NCBI GenBank assembly: GCA_965229615.1
Contig: OZ245890.1
Coordinates: forward strand, 868,001 to 932,000
DNA length: 64,000 nucleotides
Source of the DNA: G965229615 sp965229615
GTDB taxonomy: Bacteria; Pseudomonadota; Alphaproteobacteria; Rickettsiales; Midichloriaceae
Direction: 5' to 3'
The translations under genes and the position numbers were made by a program. Below are positions 37,680 to 46,284 of this stretch, in pieces (position 1 is the stretch's first letter; each line of letters begins with the position of its first letter). The notes under the pieces were generated by a model. That model was given only the letters and a program-made list of their open reading frames with translations, was not told the origin of the DNA and did not search any database.

Positions 37680-38028
37680 TGGTAACGACTATGATTTATC
37701 TTTGTATGCAAGATTGTTACTCCATATGAACACTATATGCAATACTCTCTGCCATCCTATCTTTGAAAGAAGAATGTTATATTATATGAAGTATAGTATA
37801 TATCTTCTTCTTGTATGTTGAAAAATGTTGAAAACTTGTAAAAAACGTTGAGAAAATACGATTATATAGCCAATTTTTTACTTTGGTTGATTGTTGAAAA
37901 ATGTTGAAAAATGTTGAAAACTTTTTGTAATGAAGCTGACATAATGTTGAAAAATGTTGAAAACTTTCAACAAAATATATAGTTACTAACAACTACATTA
38001 ATGGAAAATTATAATAATTCTATATAGG
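37680..38028. other. Candidate chromosomal replication origin next to hemE
   Basis: 349 noncoding bases between divergent hemE and ubiA. The central part (37816-37972) is filled with phased copies of TGTTGAAAA (see repeat entry); the flanks are very A+T-rich. The complement, TTTTCAACA, matches the DnaA box TTATCCACA at 7 of 9 positions. Established knowledge: the Caulobacter origin and those proposed for Rickettsia prowazekii and Wolbachia lie next to hemE. No canonical DnaA box, CtrA site or dnaA gene is visible here. A regulator-binding iteron array is the alternative. Confidence 0.55.
37816..37972 (+). repeat. Iteron array of TGTTGAAAA in 10-bp phase
   Basis: Seven exact direct copies begin at 37816, 37826, 37892, 37902, 37912, 37945 and 37955, grouped 2+3+2 with exactly 10 bases from start to start inside each group. 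A degenerate copy (CGTTGAGAA) is at 37846 and an inverted copy with one change (CTTTCAACA) at 37964-37972. Ten-base spacing puts the sites on one face of the helix. The groups lie 66 and 33 bases apart from last to first copy. Confidence 0.95.
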
Positions 38029-39003
38029 ATGCTGAGACAAAAAATCAGAAAAATAGTAAATGAAGTTTTCACATGCATCTCTGACATGTTGTCTAGAACA
38101 ACTAGTTTTTTCAAACCACTGAAAAACCGTTATATGGCCTTTTCTTCAACGAAATATGGAAGGCTAATAAGGGCAGATAAGCCACATGTATACTGTTTAT
38201 TATTTTTACCCACCTGGTCTGCAGCTGTGCTTGCAAATTCAGATTATAATGTGTTGCTAGTAATAGCCTTTTGTATCGTTTTCTTTATTGGTAGTATTAT
38301 GATGCGAAGTATAGGCTGTATAATAAACGACATAATTGACAAGGACATTGACATTAAGGTTACAAGAACAAAAAACCGACCAGTTGCTAGTGGTGAAATA
38401 TCAGTCAAGAAAGCATTGATAGTAGCAGGCATTATGCTTCTGTGCACAACAGTAATGTTATTATTTTTACCAAGAGAATCAATTATCGTGTGTTGCATTG
38501 CAGCTATCATGACATGTTTATATCCATATAGTAAAAAATTTACTTATTTCCCTCAGGTTATATTAGGTCTAACATTTAATACCGGTGTGCCAATTGCATG
38601 GTTTTGTTTTACAGATAGTTTTATGTGGCAATTGTTCACACTATACATGAGTTTTGCTATCTTGACAGTTGCATATGATACAATATATGCCTGTCAAGAT
38701 ATTGAAGATGATATTAAGAATAATATTAAATCACTGCCAGTATATCTTAGAAAGACAAATCGTGATATCAAATTTGTTATATGGCAGTTATATAAAATAT
38801 CTGTTACTTGTTTAGGAATTGTTGGACTAGGAATGAATATGGGATTGCTATTTTATATCACGCTTGTTGTAGCAGTCTATATACTCTATAATGATCTTGA
38901 ATTATGTGATATAAATGATACAAATGCCTGTGCCAAACATTTTAGAAAGACTATTGTGACGTATTTACTACTGGTATTTTTGGGTGTTTTAGCAGGGAAA
39001 TAA
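38029..39003 (+). CDS. ubiA: UbiA-family prenyltransferase (4-hydroxybenzoate octaprenyltransferase)
   Basis: Integral membrane prenyltransferase attaching the polyprenyl tail to 4-hydroxybenzoate in ubiquinone synthesis. The first aspartate-rich motif N100-D101-xx-D104-xxx-D108 (INDIIDKDID) and the second (YACQDIEDD, near 221-229) are present, with about eight membrane helices. The 324 residues include a 50-residue basic N-terminal extension before the usual start of homology (GRLIRADKP), so a later Met (38086 or 38134) may be the true start. It runs away from the candidate origin and is followed by hslU. Confidence 0.9.
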   Translation: MLRQKIRKIVNEVFTCISDMLSRTTSFFKPLKNRYMAFSSTKYGRLIRADKPHVYCLLFLPTWSAAVLANSDYNVLLVIAFCIVFFIGSIMMRSIGCIINDIIDKDIDIKVTRTKNRPVASGEISVKKALIVAGIMLLCTTVMLLFLPRESIIVCCIAAIMTCLYPYSKKFTYFPQVILGLTFNTGVPIAWFCFTDSFMWQLFTLYMSFAILTVAYDTIYACQDIEDDIKNNIKSLPVYLRKTNRDIKFVIWQLYKISVTCLGIVGLGMNMGLLFYITLVVAVYILYNDLELCDINDTNACAKHFRKTIVTYLLLVFLGVLAGK

Positions 39004-39028
39004 ATTTAGAAATACATATTTGAATATA

Positions 39029-40339
39029 ATGTCAAATTTGACACCAAAGGCAATTGTGGCAGAACTGGATCGTTTTATAATAGGTCAAAAGGATGCAAAA
39101 ATGGCTGTTGCCAATGCACTGCGAAATAGGTATAGAAGGAAGCATGTTGATGCAGCGATGCGCAATGAGATACTACCACATAATATATTGATGGTTGGGC
39201 CAACTGGTGTTGGTAAAACTGAAATATCAAGGCGTCTTGCAAAACTTACTAGTTCTCCTTTTATAAAGGTAGAAGCCACTAAATTCACCGAGGTTGGGTA
39301 TGTTGGACGGGATGTAGATGCTATTATAAGAGATTTGGTTGATGCAGCAATAACGCAAATCAGAGAAAAGATGCGTGAGGAAGTGCGAGAAAATGCTCGT
39401 ACGGCAGCAGAAAAACGTCTGATTGATGAAATAGCTGGTGCAAATGCAAGCGATGAAACAAAAGCTAAATTTAGAGAGAAGTTTAACAATCATGAGTTGG
39501 ATGCGTTAGAAGTTGAGATATCATTACTTGATAATACTAACAATATAATGCATACAATGGATATTCCTGGTGCACAGGTTGGTATGTTTAACATAGGTGA
39601 GATGCTTGGTAAGGCGTTAGGAAATAAAAAGAACAAGATAGTACGAATGAAGGTTCCGGAAGCATATGAAAGCATTCTACAGGAGGAAAGTGATAAGATG
39701 CTGAATGAGGAACAAATTATAAAGAGTGCTCTCAAGGCTGTTGAGGAGGATGGTATAGTGTTCATTGATGAAATAGATAAGATTGCAAGTCGTTCAAATA
39801 GTGGAGGCAGAGCAGAAGTGAGCAGGGAAGGTGTACAAAGGGATTTGTTGCCATTGATAGAGGGAACAATCATTAGCACAAAATATGGTTCTGTAAAAAC
39901 AAGTCATATACTATTTATAGCTTCTGGAGCATTTCATGTGTCAAAGCCATCAGACCTATTACCTGAACTTCAAGGCCGTTTACCTGTGAAGGTGGAACTA
40001 CATCCACTCAGTATTGATGATATGATAAGAATATTACATGAAAGAGAATTCGGTCTTCCACAACAATATCAGGCGCTTTTGAATGTCGAAGATGTAAAAC
40101 TTGAGTTCACCGAATCAGGAATCAAAAAAATAGCAGAGTTTGCAATGGAATTGAATGATAGAGTTGAAAATATAGGTGCTAGAAGATTACATGCAATTAT
40201 GGAAAAAGTTTTTGAGGATACTAGCTTTAATGCTTTGGAAAATGCAGGTAAGACAATAGTTATTGATGATAAGTTTGTTGAACAACAGTTGGGAGATGTG
40301 ATAAATTTGAACTACAATATTAATAAGTTCATACTCTAA
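39029..40339 (+). CDS. hslU: ATP-dependent protease ATPase subunit HslU
   Basis: AAA+ unfoldase that feeds substrates to the HslV peptidase. The ATG at 39029 gives 436 residues (a TTG at 39020 is less likely). The N-terminal segment LTPKAIVAELDRFIIGQ is the HslU signature. Walker A GPTGVGKT is at 57-64, Walker B is FIDEIDKI near 246-253, and the intermediate I domain lies between. The C-terminal sensor segment NIGARRLHAIMEKV is intact, and the extreme C-terminus ends FIL as needed for docking to HslV. hslV, normally directly upstream, is absent here. Confidence 0.97.
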   Translation: MSNLTPKAIVAELDRFIIGQKDAKMAVANALRNRYRRKHVDAAMRNEILPHNILMVGPTGVGKTEISRRLAKLTSSPFIKVEATKFTEVGYVGRDVDAIIRDLVDAAITQIREKMREEVRENARTAAEKRLIDEIAGANASDETKAKFREKFNNHELDALEVEISLLDNTNNIMHTMDIPGAQVGMFNIGEMLGKALGNKKNKIVRMKVPEAYESILQEESDKMLNEEQIIKSALKAVEEDGIVFIDEIDKIASRSNSGGRAEVSREGVQRDLLPLIEGTIISTKYGSVKTSHILFIASGAFHVSKPSDLLPELQGRLPVKVELHPLSIDDMIRILHEREFGLPQQYQALLNVEDVKLEFTESGIKKIAEFAMELNDRVENIGARRLHAIMEKVFEDTSFNALENAGKTIVIDDKFVEQQLGDVINLNYNINKFIL

Positions 40340-40497
40340 AGTATCAACTTCAAATGTTCTGTGTTCGTAGTTTGCTATTTTGCAGTGAAGAGGGAATACG
40401 TTTTCATGGTCCTTTAATGTAATTGGACGTTATAAGGATGGAAAACAATTAATAACAACACCGAGTGTGATTGTATGCTATTGTTATTGATAACATA

Positions 40498-41823
40498 ATG
40501 ACTAGAATGTATCCTATGAAATGTATGGCGAAAATTATATTACATATATATCGTCTCCTGATGTGCTTGTTACATTATATCCTGCCATTTTACATTAAAG
40601 TTAGAATGACAAATGGTAAGGAAGATAAGATGAGGTGGCGAGAAAAACTTAGTATATATTCAGATGAAAGATTGAAATCAATATCGCATGCTAAACATGA
40701 TCGATCTGTATTGTGGTTTCATGCAGTGAGTATTGGCGAGTTTAATGCGATAAAACCATTGCTTAAACTACTAGAACATCCGTCAAGGTTATTATTAGTT
40801 ACAACTGTCACAAGAGGTGGGGCTTTAACGTGCACTACATATCAGGAGCAATGCAATAATTTAATCCACTCTTTTGCACCACTAGATACACCACAGATAA
40901 TTGCTAGATTCATCAAGATATGGGAGCCTAAAATGCTAATATTGGTTGAGTCAGAGATATGGCCTAATATGATAAATACAGTGTCGAAAACCTGTCCAGT
41001 TGCAATAATAAATGGCAACATGTCGCAAAAATCATTTGTAAAATGGAACAAGTTTGCCTTCTTAATAAAGGAGATCCTATCAAAATGCACCTTCATAACC
41101 ACTAGTACTGAGGGAAGTATGAGATACTATAGTAGTTTTTACAGTAAAAACATATACTGTACAGGTAATTTAAAGTATGATGCGACACCACTTGCAGCTG
41201 ATATGGACGTTGTGAACAAATTAAGAGCATCAATTGGTAGTAGACATGTGATGGTTTGTGCTAGTACACATTATGGTGAGGAGGAAATGCTATTGCATAC
41301 ATGTAAAAGGATAGCTGAAAAGTTGCCCCACTTTCTGATGGTGATTATACCACGTCATATTGATAGGGGACAAGATATTGCAACAATATGTACTGAATAT
41401 GGTATAAGCTCAACATTACGTTCAAGAGAAACGACACATAATTCAATACCAAAACATACTCAAGTATATATTGCTGATACTATTGGTGAGCTGGGAACGT
41501 TTTTTAGATTGGGCAATATAGTTTTCATTGGGGGATCACTTGTTAATATAGGAGGACATAACTTGGTTGAACCAGCTATGCTAAAATGTGCTATCATAAT
41601 TGGTCCATATTATCAGAGTTGTATCGAGATGGTAAATGGTTTAAGTGAAAAAAAGGCAATCCTGATCGCATATGATAGTGCTGATTTAGCAGTGAAATTT
41701 CTTGAGTTGTATGATGATATGGATGAGATTAATACTATCACAAGTAATGCTTCAGCCTTTATTAATGAAAACAAAGGGGCAATTGATAGAACGCTTGGTT
41801 TAATGAGTAAGTATATTGTTTAA
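40498..41823 (+). CDS. waaA: Kdo transferase WaaA
   Basis: Inner-membrane glycosyltransferase (GT30) that adds Kdo to lipid A precursor. From the ATG at 40498 (a TTG at 40471 is possible) it is 441 residues. A membrane anchor lies at about 11-32 and the catalytic Glu81 in WFHAVSIGEF. The central VESEIWPN segment and the C-terminal GGSLVNIGGHNLVEPA (CMP-Kdo site) are intact. An internal 240-base part and the 3' end are duplicated about 3.6 kb downstream (44816-45150). With kdsD, lptC and an LptF-like protein it supports a functional LPS pathway. Confidence 0.95.
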   Translation: MTRMYPMKCMAKIILHIYRLLMCLLHYILPFYIKVRMTNGKEDKMRWREKLSIYSDERLKSISHAKHDRSVLWFHAVSIGEFNAIKPLLKLLEHPSRLLLVTTVTRGGALTCTTYQEQCNNLIHSFAPLDTPQIIARFIKIWEPKMLILVESEIWPNMINTVSKTCPVAIINGNMSQKSFVKWNKFAFLIKEILSKCTFITTSTEGSMRYYSSFYSKNIYCTGNLKYDATPLAADMDVVNKLRASIGSRHVMVCASTHYGEEEMLLHTCKRIAEKLPHFLMVIIPRHIDRGQDIATICTEYGISSTLRSRETTHNSIPKHTQVYIADTIGELGTFFRLGNIVFIGGSLVNIGGHNLVEPAMLKCAIIIGPYYQSCIEMVNGLSEKKAILIAYDSADLAVKFLELYDDMDEINTITSNASAFINENKGAIDRTLGLMSKYIV

Positions 41824-42026
41824 GTTGTCATATGAAGGCAAAACATTATTATATTTATGATAGATATAGAGCTGTTTCTGTTTTCTGATATATTGTAATG
41901 AATTTAAACAGTTTATAGATAAAGTGTCTAGTAAAAAAAACTATCTGGATAAAAGAAACATTAAGTATTGACAATTGAAGGCGACTGATGATACTCAATT
42001 GGTATGTGAAGGGTTAATTTATAAAT
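41824..42026. other. Left boundary of the waaA islet
   Basis: 203 noncoding bases. The first part, to about 41908, recurs with changes at 45067-45150 after the waaA fragment, so the islet boundary lies near 41910. No tRNA or integrase attachment site is recognisable. Confidence 0.5.
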
Positions 42027-42566
42027 ATGAGGTCAAAAATGAAGAATTCTCAATCTACAAGTTTTATAAGAGAATATTTATTAAATAGTTTAGTGCCTTC
42101 TTTTGTAAATACAAAGATTAAAGATTTGATGATGTCGATTAAAGATGCGATGGGACAACCTAAAATTTTCTTCCTCACCACGTATAACCTCATAACACTG
42201 GATATGGAGGAATTTAACTTATTGTTGCAGAAATATTTCACTGAAAACGACATGAAAAATCTACAAAGCTTGATGACGATAAGTATGCTTTTGAAAAGTC
42301 AGGATATTGAACAATTACAAAAATCTAAAGCATTAAAAGAACTAATACAGCATTGCAAGCCAAGGAACCAAGAGGATCTGCAAGATTTTCTTCGGTGTTT
42401 TCAAGAAAGGGCAGTTCCATTATATTTAAACGTTATTTCTGAATTGGATGACAAAGGACTATACTTTAATTTTCTTAAGGAAAAACACTACATTACAAAA
42501 CCAGCAATAATAGAAAACTACATGCAGCAGAAAAAGGAAACTCAAAGTATTAATTCAAAGTATTAA
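42027..42566 (+). CDS. Unrecognised islet protein
   Basis: 179 residues, helical and hydrophilic, starting MRSKMKNSQSTSF; no signal peptide or membrane helix. I recognise no domain. The composition and codon use look like a real gene and it is the only plus-strand gene of the islet. It overlaps the stop of the next, convergent gene by 4 bases. Given its neighbours (a nuclease fragment, VapBC) it is probably accessory. Confidence 0.55.
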   Translation: MRSKMKNSQSTSFIREYLLNSLVPSFVNTKIKDLMMSIKDAMGQPKIFFLTTYNLITLDMEEFNLLLQKYFTENDMKNLQSLMTISMLLKSQDIEQLQKSKALKELIQHCKPRNQEDLQDFLRCFQERAVPLYLNVISELDDKGLYFNFLKEKHYITKPAIIENYMQQKKETQSINSKY

Positions 42567-43744
42567 TATTTAGTGCAATGTCGTTTTTTAATTTGTTCCA
42601 AGTCTTTTTTTATCAGTTGTTGTTTTTCTTCATGCGATAAGTTTGTAGTATCTCTCACGTATATCGGTGTATCCGTTTTCATCTCTCCATTAATGACATT
42701 GCTTGTAAGATTTTTTCTGAAATTAATCTCATTTTGTGTCAATGATACTTGGTTTAGACCAGATTGACTACTCAGCAAGTTTACAGTGTTGGTAACATTG
42801 TTATCGTTGTTTTTATTTGGCTCTGGTAACTCACCTAATAAATCTTCGTGAGCATCAAATAGAGTAAATTCAAACTTGTGACCTGGTTTTCTCAATTCTT
42901 CAAGGGAATTCGAGCTACCATCAGCACTAACTTTTTTAGAAGAAATATTTTGTTCATTGCTTAGTACATTGCTTGGCACTACTTTGGTGCGATCGTAATC
43001 TTCAATATAGTTACAAATCTCTTTTGAGATGACAACCTTTTGATTTTCTGGTAAGTACTCATATTTAATTCCCTGTGACTCATTAATATTTTTATCCACA
43101 CTCTGAAAATCTTCCAAACTTTGATATTGTTGAGGAATAACTTGAATATTCGTGCCGAGAAATTTGTTTTTGATCAACAGTGGTAAAGATGGAGAATTTT
43201 GCTTGTCAAATAAATGCGAATCGCCACATAATATAACAAAATAATATGGCGGATTTGATCCTTTAATAATATCCTCAATTTTTTCCAACATAACATTATT
43301 CATGGCACTATGTCTTGCATCATTAGCACCTCGCATATCCTTACAATCATCAAGAGCACTTTTAGAATCACCACATATTACTTTTGCTCCCACGTCTTTA
43401 GCCTTCTTAATAAGAGCAAAAAAACTAACATTATCACATTCTTTACTACCACGTAATAAGTTAGTACCATAGAGAAGCGTTTGTAATTTCTTTTGAGAAT
43501 TATTTTGATCATTTAAGTTATTTTGATCATTTAAGAATTCATTAACTATATCTTGATGACCTTTATCAGAGCACAGAAACTCTAGTACCAAGTAAGTGCT
43601 CTCTCTTATTAGACCGTTATCGAGAATGTAATTCGCTCCACGAGATTGTAAATCACATTCTTCAATTTTCTTATACACATCATATTCTGGATGTTCATCT
43701 CCAACAACGATAAAGAATTTTTTGTCAATCATTAATGACATCAT
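42563..43744 (-). CDS. Protein with a possible TraB/EreA/ChaN-like (Tiki) domain
   Basis: 393 residues. The N-terminal 180 residues carry a pattern like the erythromycin-esterase/ChaN/TraB superfamily: VVGDEHPEY with Glu17 and His18, VLEF with Glu55, GAKVICGD with Asp126, NDARHSAMNN with Arg144, and CGDSHL with His177. In that superfamily such residues form a metal or hydrolytic site; here the assignment is inference. A perfect 18-base tandem duplication encodes LNDQNN twice (71-82). The C-terminal 200 residues are polar and probably disordered. It may be a toxin or effector. It starts just before the truncated Rpn gene on the same strand. Confidence 0.6.
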   Translation of the reverse strand: MMSLMIDKKFFIVVGDEHPEYDVYKKIEECDLQSRGANYILDNGLIRESTYLVLEFLCSDKGHQDIVNEFLNDQNNLNDQNNSQKKLQTLLYGTNLLRGSKECDNVSFFALIKKAKDVGAKVICGDSKSALDDCKDMRGANDARHSAMNNVMLEKIEDIIKGSNPPYYFVILCGDSHLFDKQNSPSLPLLIKNKFLGTNIQVIPQQYQSLEDFQSVDKNINESQGIKYEYLPENQKVVISKEICNYIEDYDRTKVVPSNVLSNEQNISSKKVSADGSSNSLEELRKPGHKFEFTLFDAHEDLLGELPEPNKNNDNNVTNTVNLLSSQSGLNQVSLTQNEINFRKNLTSNVINGEMKTDTPIYVRDTTNLSHEEKQQLIKKDLEQIKKRHCTKY

Positions 43745-43750
43745 AATTAG

Positions 43751-43999
43751 CTATATATAAATTTTTTTTGAGCTTGAGAGTAATTTTTCTTCTTCTCCTG
43801 CACAAGAATGTACTTTAAAAAGCACATCTGATATACCTTTACCAAGAATATTGCTCAAGAACTGACTATCCTGTTTTTCCACACTTTCTAGATCTATTTT
43901 TTTCCTTATCTCGTCTGGTAAATGAGTTAGAAACTCCTTTGCAACTCTTTTTCTTGACATAGCTTTCTTGAAAAATCCATCATGACCACGGAGTTCCAC
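43751..43999 (-). pseudogene. N-terminal fragment of an Rpn/YhgA-type nuclease (transposase_31)
   Basis: 82 codons with a GTG start. HDGFFKKAMSRKRVAKEFL followed by LPDEIRKKIDLESVE and SDVLFKV matches the start of Rpn family PD-(D/E)XK recombination-promoting nucleases, which are about 300 residues. The match stops at the strand holding the first catalytic Asp (SDVLFKV), after which the frame diverges and ends, so the gene is truncated and presumably inactive. Rpn genes are common in rickettsial accessory DNA, and this relic marks the islet as mobile in origin. Confidence 0.75.
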
Positions 44000-44047
44000 T
44001 TCTTCTTTTTTGACTTTCCTATTTGATATCCTTTACAAGACTTATGT

Positions 44048-44449
44048 TTATGGAGCAATCACTGATAGATTTGAAAAATATGAACAATATCTACTCTTAT
44101 CTCTTGTGAGTATTGCTCTTTTTGTTATAGCTGCATGTGCTCCTATATAAAAATCTGGCAATATTGTATTTTTATTACCACTATTCCTTTTATACTTTAT
44201 GAAACACTTACCTGCCAAAAAACCAGCCTCCCAAGGTAAATTTTCACATTTTATATTTGCTGCTGCTATTATCATATCCAACTCTTCTATTCTACTAAAT
44301 CTGATCGATATTTCCGCATAGATAATCTGATTAATTATTAGCTCATTATTTTCCGCAAGTTCCATTAATTTCTTTGATGACCAATCATACCAGTGTTTAT
44401 CAAGAGTCATAATATCCAATATCACATTGCTATCTACTATAATGGACAT
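44048..44449 (-). CDS. vapC: VapC-type PIN-domain toxin
   Basis: 133-residue PIN ribonuclease from the ATG at 44449. The four acidic active-site residues are in place: Asp6 (VDSNVILD), Glu46 (IIYAEIS), Asp99 (LPDFYIGAHA) and Asp117 (LTRDKSRY). VapC toxins cut tRNA or rRNA when not bound by the antitoxin. The gene begins 2 bases after the vapB stop. The pair is intact and may stabilise the islet. Confidence 0.92.
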   Translation of the reverse strand: MSIIVDSNVILDIMTLDKHWYDWSSKKLMELAENNELIINQIIYAEISIRFSRIEELDMIIAAANIKCENLPWEAGFLAGKCFIKYKRNSGNKNTILPDFYIGAHAAITKRAILTRDKSRYCSYFSNLSVIAP

Positions 44450-44451
44450 TA

Positions 44452-44676
44452 TCAACTTCTTGTATATTGCATTATTTCATCTGTGGTTATATTAATATCA
44501 CCTTTGTGTTTTAGTGCTCTAATCACTGATATCCCTCTCCTATCAGTGTTCTCTTTCTTTACTAGAACTACTCTTTGCTCATCCTCCTTGAAATCAATCT
44601 CTGTATGTGGCAAAAACCCAAATTTTTCTCTTATAACTTTTGGTATAGTTACTTGTCCTTTTTCATTTATATGCAT
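44452..44676 (-). CDS. vapB: VapB-type AbrB-fold antitoxin
   Basis: 74 residues from the ATG at 44676 (a TTG at 44706 is also in frame). The segment INEKGQVTIPKVIREKFG is the swapped-hairpin AbrB DNA-binding domain; the C-terminal part would bind VapC. Antitoxins of this type usually repress their own operon. It is the first gene of the vapBC pair. Confidence 0.92.
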   Translation of the reverse strand: MHINEKGQVTIPKVIREKFGFLPHTEIDFKEDEQRVVLVKKENTDRRGISVIRALKHKGDINITTDEIMQYTRS

Positions 44677-44706
44677 ATTTTTTACCCTTTTTGTTATTTG
44701 TAACAA

Positions 44707-44815
44707 TTTTATTATTATTACTTATGCAAAGTTTGTCAATCAATATATCAAAAAACTTTCTTTTTTCTTCGTGATAAAACATATAGCTTCATCTCCTCAA
44801 ATACTTTGTACAACT
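44707..44815. promoter_or_regulatory. vapBC upstream region
   Basis: 109 bases upstream of vapB, A+T-rich, ending where the waaA duplicate begins. It must contain the vapBC promoter and operator, but no clear palindrome was picked out. Confidence 0.35.
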
Positions 44816-45150
44816 TTAAAAGCATCAATTGGTAGTAGACATGTGATGGTTTGTGCTAGTACACATTATGGTGAGGAGGAAATGCTATTGCATACATGTA
44901 AAAGGATAGCTGAAAAGTTGCTCCACTTTTTGATGGTGATTATACCACATCATATTGATAGGGGACAAGACATTGCAACAATATGTACTGAATATGGTAT
45001 GAGCTCAACATTACGTTCAAGAGAAACGACACATAATTCAATACCAAAACATACTCGTATATTGTTTAAGTTGTCATATGAAGGCAAAACATTATTATGT
45101 CTATGATAGATATAAAGCTGTTTTCCAATATGTTGTAATGAATTTACAAT
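44816..45150 (+). pseudogene. waaA: Decayed internal duplicate of waaA
   Basis: Bases 44816-45055 align without gaps to waaA 41221-41460 (240 bases, about six substitutions by eye). Bases 45057-45150 then match 41811 to about 41908, the waaA 3' end with its downstream flank. The 350 bases between are missing, and there is no start. The copy thus kept the order of the original but lost the C-terminal CMP-Kdo region. The junction with the full gene encloses the VapBC islet. Confidence 0.95.
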
Positions 45151-45211
45151 GTGAGATATGCTATACTGCAGCAATATAGGTAGCATTAATAAATTTGTAC
45201 AGATCAACGAA

Positions 45212-46249
45212 ATGTCATTACAATCAAATAAAAAACTAGCATTAGTATTACCAGGTGGCGGTGTGAGAGGAATTATTCAAACAAAACTACTTGTAGCACT
45301 GGATGAAATATTGAAAAATAAAATACCTAATTATCAAGGTTTAGGCAAAACATTTGATTATATTGCTGGCACATCAATAGGTGGTATCAATGCTATTAAT
45401 CTTGTTGTTCAAGATCAAGATGGTAATTTAAAGTATACACAAACTGATAATATGCAAATGTTTCTCGATAATGCCGGTAAGGTATTAAAACAAAACTCAT
45501 GGCTGTCATTTGCTAATACTTCTTATTCAAATGAAAATATAGTGAAACTTACAGAGGAAAGATTTGAGAATAAAACATTTAAATCAAGTGATGTTTCTGC
45601 AAAGGTTTTATTATCATCATATTGTTTAAATACAACTGAACAAACACTCTGGACAAATATCGGTACAGAAGAACAGAGAACATATGGCAAGCAATTTGTG
45701 TTAGATATAGATAATGTAAAGTTATGTGATGCTGCAATTGCAACATCTGCATTACCAAAGTATTTGCCATCTCATAAGATTTGTTATGACCGTGGCTGGG
45801 GCATTGCACAGGAATATTGTGAGGTTGATGGTGGTATGATTAGCAACACTCCAATTCTTCCACTATTGAGCAGCATTGTAGGTATGGATAAAGTAAATGT
45901 GTCAGATCTGTGCATCATATCAATTGGATGTGGTACATTTGAAATGGACATGAGTCATGTCGCATCTGGTGGCACATATACATATCTTTCAAATATGGCT
46001 TATATGATGAGTAGCCATATCAAATCTATACAGGATAATGATAATACAATAACTGAAAGGATAGTTAAAAATTTAGGAGGGCTGTGTTTCTTTGTAGAAC
46101 CGACAATAACATTTAACGACTATATGAACGGTATGGTTGATTCAAAAGCGCAATTACAGCACTATGTGAATATAGTAGATGAATATGTACAGAATAATCA
46201 AGACTACCTGAATGACATTGCTGATGCTATTGTGCAGTGGCACGGATAG
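45212..46249 (+). CDS. Patatin-like phospholipase
   Basis: 345 residues from the ATG at 45212. The oxyanion loop GGGVRG is at 15-20, the nucleophile Ser55 in GTSIG, and the second catalytic residue Asp206 in DGG, so the Ser-Asp dyad of patatin phospholipase A is intact. No signal peptide is seen. Related patatins in Rickettsia (Pat1, Pat2) are exported to the host and act on membranes; a similar role is inferred. It follows the waaA fragment and converges on the large protease-like gene, from which a strong hairpin separates it. Confidence 0.93.
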   Translation: MSLQSNKKLALVLPGGGVRGIIQTKLLVALDEILKNKIPNYQGLGKTFDYIAGTSIGGINAINLVVQDQDGNLKYTQTDNMQMFLDNAGKVLKQNSWLSFANTSYSNENIVKLTEERFENKTFKSSDVSAKVLLSSYCLNTTEQTLWTNIGTEEQRTYGKQFVLDIDNVKLCDAAIATSALPKYLPSHKICYDRGWGIAQEYCEVDGGMISNTPILPLLSSIVGMDKVNVSDLCIISIGCGTFEMDMSHVASGGTYTYLSNMAYMMSSHIKSIQDNDNTITERIVKNLGGLCFFVEPTITFNDYMNGMVDSKAQLQHYVNIVDEYVQNNQDYLNDIADAIVQWHG

Positions 46250-46258
46250 ATCAACCGT

Positions 46259-46284
46259 ATAAGATAGTTGAACAACTATCTTAT
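46259..46284. terminator. Bidirectional hairpin between patatin and protease-like gene
   Basis: Perfect inverted repeat ATAAGATAGTTG / CAACTATCTTAT with only AA between the arms, 10 bases after the patatin stop. A TTTTCATTT run follows on the plus strand, so it can serve as a factor-independent terminator for the patatin gene and perhaps for the convergent gene. Confidence 0.75.

Noticed and set aside
37777..37992. 71-codon minus-strand frame rich in FQHFSTF
   Set aside because: It is only the translation of the TGTTGAAAA repeats.
40340..40497. Possible extended waaA start at the TTG 40471
   Set aside because: An ATG at 40498 fits the family start better and no ribosome site favours the TTG.
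44393..45106. 237-codon plus-strand frame
   Set aside because: It runs antisense through vapB and vapC and then into the waaA fragment; it is a chimera of unrelated pieces.
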